Program-made: the position numbers and the translations under genes
Notes under the pieces: model-generated
The model's input: the letters and a program-made list of their open reading frames with translations, nothing else
Told to the model about the DNA's origin: nothing
The model's database searches: none
Origin: Cristatella mucedo
Taxonomy: Eukaryota; Bryozoa; Phylactolaemata; Cristatellidae
DNA: 64,000 nucleotides
NCBI GenBank assembly: GCA_009760855.2
Contig: WPIO01000033.1
Span: 94,001-158,000 of the forward strand
Direction of reading: 5' to 3'
Shown here: one piece after another, positions 12,701 to 21,700 of the stretch
Layout of the letters: each line of letters opens with the position of its first letter
Position numbering within the stretch: position 1 is the first letter of the stretch

Positions 12701-15700
12701 TCTATAGCTATGCATTGATCTCTCTCTCTGCATCTTCCTGTCTCTCTGTCAATCTGCCAATCGGTGTGTCTCTCCTTATGTATCTCTGTCTCCTCTGATC
12801 TCTCACCATGTCTGGGTCTCTTTCTGTCTATCTCCTCCGTTTGTACACGGGCTTTGTCTGTCGGTCCGTCTTCCTGCGTTTCGTCGATCCTTACTTTCGT
12901 CAATCCATCTCTCAGTCCGTCTGGTCCTTCTGTCTGTCAGCTCTCTTTGTCTTTTTGTTCCGTCAGTATGCCTGTTTCGTTTGTTTCATCTGTCCGTCCT
13001 TCTTTTAGTTTGTCTCTCAGTCTGTTGGTCTGTCTGCATGGGAATCTATCAATAATTCGATGTATCTATCTATAAATCAACCATTGCTTAAGTATACTTA
13101 TTCATATATCCATCTCTGCTGATAAGTTTGATATTTAAACGCAGAGAGCAAGTTTCTTAGAGCTATGCGGCTGAACCGTGCAGACGGGCAAAACTTACTC
13201 ATTTGGGATTTCAGTTCATACAAATCGTATGCAGCATCACTAGTCAAACCGGCTGAGCTGGATCCAGTTGCATAGAATTTACAGAAGTCAGCGTTCTTTC
13301 TGAATGTAAAGGCTTTGCAGACGTAGCCCCGCGATTTGACACACCGACGAGTGCACTGTAACACAAATATATATTAGCCCGAAAATGAGCCTTGTTGAAG
13401 AGCAAGTCGTCGATGCAGCAAGGCTAAAATCGACAACCATGCATGCAACATCGGGCACCCTAGTCAAACCGTGGGCTCATCTTTGTTCCCGACAGACCAT
13501 CAACATTTCAGATATACTGTCGACGTGTAAGAGGTTAGGCCGGCATTTCAGATATCTTGCCTGTGTGTCAATCGTAATATTAATTATGCTGGAGGCATGT
13601 GTCGGAAAGACGATCGGCTTGCCTGAGAGTTTAGCAGTATGAGTGTGTCAGGTTTCGGTGCACTTACGATTTTCAGCATTCCTAATAGACCGTCATAGTG
13701 TATACATGATAAACTGACAGATAAATATCCGAACTAAAGGCTTTGACTTGTTCTCTATTGCGGTATCTCTTAGCCTTGAATATGTTGAGGATTAGATTGT
13801 GGATACATAAGTTTGCATCGTTCAAGTGTAAGGTAGAAAGTGTTCCCAGAGGTATAACCATAAACTAGAGACTATAAACTTTCCAGTAGAGGAAAAGCTT
13901 TAGTTGCTTTCTAGGCACGACAAATAATAAGATATCATCAGATTAGACCGTGCAGCGATAAATGCATTGTCATGGCAGCACAGCATTTCAGTCATTTGTG
14001 TCGGCCGTGCCGTGGTCTTCATCAAGACCAGTTACCCACTCTTTGATATTGCTGGCTGGCTCCTCCGTTGCATAGGTTAGAGCATGAAAAACGCCAAGAC
14101 CATCATAAAGACTCGTGGCAAGATTAAAACTTAATGTAAATTTCTTAAACTAAACTTGCTTAGAAGACATGGCACTGAAATGTTCAAACTGATAATCTAC
14201 CTGTTCAATCGAAATGTTATAGTATGAAAGAACAGGGAATGCTTGTAGTTGCCTTCCGATAGTTTTCCTGAATTCCATCACGAGGCTTGCTACAAAGATA
14301 TTAATCCTTGACACATTCCACGGTATGCAAACTCAAAACAGAACCTGGATAATAAATATCCAGATCGCCACAATGTATGCAAAGTGTTGGGGCACAGACA
14401 GCATGGTCAATACGAACACAAACTCAACCCAACTCAATATTTTGCTGGGTCGTAGCACAGGGGAGAGCTGTTCGCTCATCATGACCAGAAGTTGGGTTTG
14501 ACTCTTGAATTGGGAGATCTTTAATAACCAAGAGGAAGTGATAATTAAGCCGTCCAAGCTCAGTTGCGGCTCTATAACTAAGGCAGTTTCTTCAGCTAGC
14601 TTTTACTTCGATATAAAGATCCAGCAAATTAGCGAGTTATTTCGTGCGCTCCAATCTAGCACGGGTCCTCATTTAGTAAGCTGTCAGCAACATTTCTGAT
14701 TTATCTATTTTAAGATAGGATTTGTGTTGGAACAATTTAAATTAACTCTAAGCTGGTTGCAGGCTTTAAATGCAAGTTGGCGAAGAAAAAGGTAGGCAGC
14801 GAAGCTGCCACTCCGTAAATTATTTCTCTGTGGCCAGATTAACTACAGCCCCTGCATGTGCAGCGACTTTCCGGAAGAGGAGAATACATTCAGCTCACTC
14901 ATTTGATATGAGTATTAGAAACTAAATGACTTATCGGTCGCGGTTTGGCTGTTGCTCGAGAAGAATTCAAAGAAGATTTTATAAGAATTGGGAATTATTG
15001 AAATCTAAATTTATGATTAGTTATAATAACAAAATTATTCGATATCTGAAGCGCTGAAAAAATAGTTGCAGTGTGAAAAACGACCCCAAAGGAATATCTC
15101 AAAGCTAGACATCAAGAGCTGTATCTTGCAAGGTACTTGAATGTTGAATTCACTAGCCCTAAGCATAATTGAGACTCAAAGGTCTCAGATCAGGTTCTCA
15201 CACAAGTCTTGTGTTCGAGCACTGAAGTAGGTAGTTTAAAAATGCCTAATGGCTGCAAGAATAGTGGAACCTATCGTGTTTTGCTGCTGTATGCATCCGA
15301 TGCTGAACCAAATATTCTAGCTTATCTGAATTCTTACTCAATATTTTACACTACTGTCTTTACTACCTCTTTGCTTCGGACCAAAGTGGATTGAATAAAG
15401 GCTTGTAATGGAATAGAGTTCCAGTGCTCCTGCTTTGGTGTACGATATTTTTCAGTGCGGCAGATTGTTTATATTTGATGATTCGGCCGTTGAAAATACT
15501 TGTTTTGGAGCAAACGTTCAATTGCCTAGGCATGTTTCAGTCAGGAAATACTCAACCGACTGATACATAGGTACGTATTAGCTAAAGTATCTGAGCCAGT
15601 TGAAGCTAATCGTGGTGGCTGAACCAATCAATTAAGACTGTAAAACTGTATGTTGACACATAGAACAGTTCGCATAAATTTGGTGGCGTAACAAATCGTT

Positions 15701-18700
15701 AGTATCGTTAGTATTTCGTTGCTACTGGAGAGGATGGTTTTATCAGGGGAAAGGCTTCTGAAAAGCATACCGCTCGGTAACCACACATCTGGACTGGGCC
15801 TTAATAATTGGTGATCGTTTCTATAAATGATGCTCCTAACCTTGTCCTCGGCCATAGTTAACTACTAATTTATTATTGGGCAAGTACTTCTCAATGGCTA
15901 TGTGCCTCTTATCGACTCATATTTCCCCAATTCCTTCTACAAAGAATTACACATATAAGGCACAGACTGTTGCAAGACTTCTATAACATTAATCAATTGC
16001 ATGGATATGGGGCAGTTGTGCTAATGCTCGTTAATAAAAAAGAACATACAATTCAGTTTCAACCAGGAAAGTGTTCCACAACACAATAACTCTCCTAATA
16101 AACATTATAAGCTTATCCGTATGGTCTCTGCAGTAACCAAGGCCAAATGATTTCCGTTTCACGCAATATCAGTTGGCCGTCCAGCCTATTTAGTTTATCG
16201 CTGTGACTATTTTATTATATTATTATTATATATTATTATTATTATTATATTATTATTATATTATATTATATTATTATTATTATTATATTATATTATTATA
16301 ATATAATATTATATTATATTATATTATATAGTTTCAACGTACAATTACGTTAGATGGTTTGTAAAAACTACCTTAAGTAACTATTTTTACAAAATATCTT
16401 GAGATAAACTAGTGGCTTTTCCTTGTAATTATTCTTGAACGGGAGGCATTAACTAATAGTAAATTAGCTTATAGCTCGGTTCACTATACACATGAATTAA
16501 AATAATATAAAACGACAAAACCTTTGGACTTCCAAAGACACTATTTGTCAGCTTGCATGCATACAAGAAGGCACTGGAGCATAATTCGCCTAGATACTTC
16601 CAGCAATAGCAATGCAGACAATGTAGAACACTCGTAGAAATATCCTTACGAATCGCAGTTAATAAATTAAAAACAAAAATATACGTACCCATCGATGATC
16701 AAAAAATATCTTATCAATTAATCTAGAGCCTAATAATTAGCCCTGACAAATACAGAACGACTAATTATTTTTTTACCTTACCCTGCAAATCATTGTACAA
16801 TAGGTAACGAGTGTTTATAAATATTGTTATCTGTTCGTTCAGAATGATGCAGGCTTCTTATCTCTGATTAATTCAAGTTCAATTAAATAGGGCCAACATA
16901 TAAAAAAATGCTAGCTGATTTAACAGCCTCTTTTTGTATAGCGACAGAAGAGCCTTTACGGCTATCACCATCGCTTGCTGTGGCGATAAAGGATCGCCCA
17001 CCACAAGATTCGAACCCACGACCTCGAAGCCGAGGTCGTGAAAAGCAACCGCCTTACCTAGTGAGCCATTACGGCTCACCGATATATACACGGCAGGAAC
17101 ATAAAAGGCCGAATTCGGAGTAAGCTTCCAGAAAATTTAGTAATTGCATGTGAGCGAAATGTCTGAGTGTCACTTGTGCTATTACATTTATGGTCGCTTG
17201 CAAAAATGAGTGAAAGAAGCAACACCAATCTTCTGAGGATACTGTTAAGTTCAGATGAAATTATTGTGGCCTATTGATTTAACTGGCTAGTATTAATCAT
17301 CGAACTGAAATGAGGAACAGCTCAAAATACCGGTCAATATTTTTTTACAAAGTAAGCTTGCACGGATGTGCTCGGTGCACCGTTGCAGACATGTATAACG
17401 TGAGTGCACTTGAAAAGAGTAAGCCCATGCATATTCAACACAGGTCTCGCGTGTTAAACCTTCAAGCAATTTGTGACTGGACGATTATTCAAGCCTTGGC
17501 ATTGCAGCTAATCGGAAGAGCTAACCCAGACTTGATGGACAGCTCATGGAATGCCGGAGCGGCGGCATCGGGGTGGGTTGCCGGGGCAACCACGTACCGC
17601 AGTTCCTTTCGTCTTCTTCATGCGGACAGTCTTTCATTCCATCGCAGAGTTGGGACTCAGTCACACACGTGCCAGAGACGACGCACGCGAATTCATTGGT
17701 TGTGCATATCACTGCTTGAACTGGTGAAGCTGTTAGTCCGTAAACGTTATCTACAAAGAAACGATTTAAATTCCAAGCAAACGTAGTTGAATGAAAGAGA
17801 AAAGTGCGTCGTGTTTAGCTTGGAAGTTGGCTTGATTGGGTAGCTTTGACGGTATCGAAGATTCTTAGAGAGAGTCGCACCAAAATGAGTTCATCCTGAG
17901 TCGAATTCAAGGACTCGCTAAGTAAATGAGCAACCATAGCAACTGGCAGCTGTTGCGCTAGATGAGACAGCTCGTTCTTTGGCTACTGATAATCGGTGGC
18001 CGAAGTTACGCCCGATAGCATCCTGAGCATTGTGAGCTTGCTCGTAATCGAAGCGAATATTCAGCTTCGAATGCAAGCAGGGGCAGCACCAAGCTTGCGG
18101 CTCATTCGGCAAAGCATCAAGTTTTTGAAATCTTCCTTAGCTACTCAAGATGGAGGCGAACAAGTGATAAAGTGACGACCTTGAGTGAATAGCGACGTCC
18201 GCAGGCAGGGACGAGCCACCAGCCACCGAAAGATTGTGCTAAGAAATTTGTGAGAGTAGAAACTTGGAGACTGTAGAAACTGTGACCTTGACTGTTGACT
18301 TAAGACGTATGACCAATATTATGACATTGACTATTAACCTTGGCTTAGGCATAGTTTTTGGACCTTCCCGGAGCTACAATAAGTCGCTGCTTAAACTGAA
18401 TAAGGACCAAATTCAATACAAAATTGAGGGCTGTATAAGTTATTTTCAAATCACAGGTTTTTCTAAAGTTCACAACTGAGGAAATGGGCTTGTCCCAAAA
18501 AGCAAGTAGACGGAACGAGACGCCGGGCATACGATTTGCTTAGAAGCGCATATGTTAGCAGTTTTCTCCTGCAGGAAAACTTTAAGGACGTCTTAAGATT
18601 GAAAATGTTTATTTTAAAGCCAAACCTCTTTGATCGTTAGCGGACGAATGTCGCATTTTAAAGCTTTTAAAATGGATACTTAAAGTGGAATTAATTTAGC

Positions 18701-21700
18701 CAATTCTATTAGATATATGTGAGCCATTTTCTGTCACCTCTTGAAATCTTATTAGCTATTATTTTATATTGCAAAAACAGTGAGTCACGTTGTTTAACTT
18801 TACCTCAATGCCCTTTATAAAGGCTACTTATACACTCGCCATATCAGATCCTGATTCCCGATTTACGTAGCCAGAATCTCTCCGTTGAAATTCGATAACA
18901 GAAAATAAGATGGCTGTGGCCATCGATGTCAAACTTTGCGGTTGAATTTCTTCAGCTGCAGTACTTACTATATTTTTAAAGCTGTGTGCTGATGTCGTGG
19001 TCATGTCGCTATATATATATATATAAATAAATATACACCCAGGCTAGGTTTGGTTGGCTCGAACGGGACTGGAATAACGTGGTAAGGGTCACCTGCTAGG
19101 CCAGGTCTGACCTATAGGCATGGCCGGATGTGAGGTGGTGAGAGCTTACTGGGGCTCTTGGATAACGAAAGTTGGACGACTAAGACGTGGTGTGGCACGC
19201 TCCCGGTCTCACCGAGATTGCATCCGGGTGGTTGCAGGCGTGCCCCGGCGTAGCGGCCACTCATGCAAGGCAACGAGTGCCCAAGGCCGAAGCGGAGCTG
19301 TATTGCACGCTCGTTGTAACTGCTGGTATATTCCGCGTTCCCCTGTAGCGTGTTGTCCGGTGCTGTCCCTCTTTCGGCGGGACCATGCTCTTTCTTGTCA
19401 ATCTGGCTTGAACTGGTTGGGCTCGCGAAGAGCCGACGGTTTACTAACAGACTGAACTTCACTCTACGCATTCACTAGCCATACATAAAAACTGCTAGAC
19501 TATTTTGAAGATCGTTCGCATACTTTAAATAAATGAAGGTGTGTGTTTGCGTGCATAATAATCCAGTTACGGACGGTAGGTGGCTTCAAGACCAAGAGCT
19601 GGTGCCAGGGCAGCCAGGAAGGAGATGTTGGACGCGGTGGACGGGATGATATATAATGCTTTAAATAAATGATAGAAGAGCCAGCACGACCTGCTAGCTA
19701 ATGGTGAGCGGTTGACAGACGGCTGAGTAAACTATTCACCGGTGGGTGAGGGGGTTGCAAAGAAAGTAGTCTTGCTTACTAAAGCTAATCAGGCTGCTAT
19801 CGGTCACACCAGAGTCCCGGTAAAAGGCTTTTGGTTAACAGGACACACGGCAGATTACTCCTACCTTTCGGTTGCAACGAAAAAACCTTTAGGCGGCTCT
19901 CTGTGGAATCCCGAGTGATGGCAGAATCCTGGGTTGCTACTCTTATTCCGTTGCGGGTATTGGATCCCATTTTTGGCAAAAAGGACCAGCACGTGCTTAA
20001 AATGCACGTGCTGCAAACGGTGCTGCACGCCGTGGACATGACGACTATTTGGCGACTGATTCATTTATCAGAATGGTAATGTGTCAGTTGCCTGAATGCA
20101 ATCTGAATGTCCATTAGTGTATGTCTGAATACCCATTATTGTATGCACCGAAAGCGATTAGTTCATGTTGAGAGCACACATCTTATTAGGTAAAAACACA
20201 AATGTTGAACTGAAATGAGGAAAAACACTCCAAAGCCTAGAAAAAGAGGTTTTCTCGAATCGTTTATCAATTTACGACGAGTTCTGACGATAATAGCAGC
20301 ATTCAGCTACTCAATTACAAAGGCGAAGTTGTATTAGGCAACAAGAAGGTTAATAAACTCACTGCACCTATTATTAGCACTGTTTGCAGTTTGTGTGCAG
20401 CAGTTCACTGAAAGCTCATAAATTTTGCCAACTCCAAAACGTCGGTATTTTGGACTACGCTCGTCACTGCAAAAAATTCCATCGTTGTAGCTAATGACTA
20501 CGATCATGAAAACAGGTGCACATTCTTTATTTGCATGAAACATAATAAATGTTCTGTATCAATCTATGTTACTGATGATGGAGGCTAACAGTCTGGTTGT
20601 TCTCTGTAAAACTAGGTGTATTGTGCCGTTCATAGTTTAGTCAAAGTTAGGAAATCGTAATTTAAGTTATGCAAATCTTAATTAAGCCGAAAATATTCGC
20701 ACAATCGTCAACATATTTCAAGACAATATAGGTATAAGAAATCGTTGTGACAAAGTTATTCTATCGAAGGCTATTAGTTGACAAGGCTGTTTTGTTGGGG
20801 TGATTTATTTCTTTGAGGCCGAATTTATAAGCTATATCTTTTGCTGGCTAATTTGATGTGTTTACTAATAGGCTTTACTCAAATTGTACCCCTCGCCAGC
20901 ATGTTATATTATACAGAAGGTGGTACGCGGCATCCTGTATTAAACGGCTTCACGTCAAGATCGTGACGCTCCTATTGATGGGAATCTTTCGTTGGTGTAT
21001 TACATTAGTCTAAAACACATGGTTCCTAAATATGCCTGTATCCGGTCACTGCAGTGGAGCGCTTTTTGAAAGAACGAGTCAGCCACTGTCGAATAAATTG
21101 CTGTAGAGTCGCTCGCAAAGCCAACATGTCGGGACTATTGGCCAGCTCTGTTTCACCGACACTCAATGGAGCTCTGGTGATTTCTTTTACAATCATTTGA
21201 CCTTGAGCGATGCATATTTTCTTCGTCTTGTATAGGATATTTGCTTGGCCCAGGGCAGGATAGGTTCGCACGATTGAATGATGCTGTTTGGCAGCCTGAG
21301 GCTGCAGAAGGCTTACCTTGCTGTGGTATAAGTTCGTAGAGTCCTACAATGCCGTAGCCCGGAGCAACCGATTGTGCATAGACGTCAACCAAAAGGGCTG
21401 AGGTTGATGAGAACAGTGGCTCTATAGTTCCAGAGCCGCACCATGTACCGAGCTGTGAGGCATTTCTCGAATCTCCGTCAAACACTGAGATGTGACCACG
21501 CTTGCAGCTGCAATAGATGTGGTTCGGGTTTCCTAACTATGCAGCCGCCGCATCAAATGCTTTACATTTGATCGCTCAAGTCTGGCAGACGATTGCTGTC
21601 GTCTGTGGTCTCCAAACATGGGACATCGAGACGGCAGTAGTATACTTCAGTACCGTTGCTATGAAACAAGCTTTATCAGCTGATAGCCTTTTTATGAAAA

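Larger units (their letters stand above)
14130..17597. other. Gene B intron, mostly nothing recognised
   Basis: Holds the AT microsatellite at 16207 and the SINE at 16909. A further small exon that would repair the LDLa1-PAN phase could hide here, but I could not find one. Confidence 0.5.
17712..21049. other. Gene B intron(s) between LDLa1 and the SEA-like exon
   Basis: Contains the GC-rich repeat at 19036 and the palindrome at 19990. The second half of a SEA domain would be expected here and was not identified with confidence. Confidence 0.5.

Noticed and set aside
12764-13075. Ser/Leu/Cys-rich frames
   Set aside because: Product of the polypyrimidine tract.
17310-17786. 158-codon plus-strand frame, the longest in the window
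   Set aside because: It overlaps the LDLa1 exon on the other strand, where six cysteines in LDLa spacing and splice sites show the real coding strand.
20334-20543. Minus frame with [16 protein letters not shown] as the second half of the SEA domain
   Set aside because: The acceptor tttttgcag gives phase 2, while the SEA-like exon ends in phase 0 and LDLa1 needs phase 1. No G-S-V-V-V loop. Not supported enough to list as an exon.
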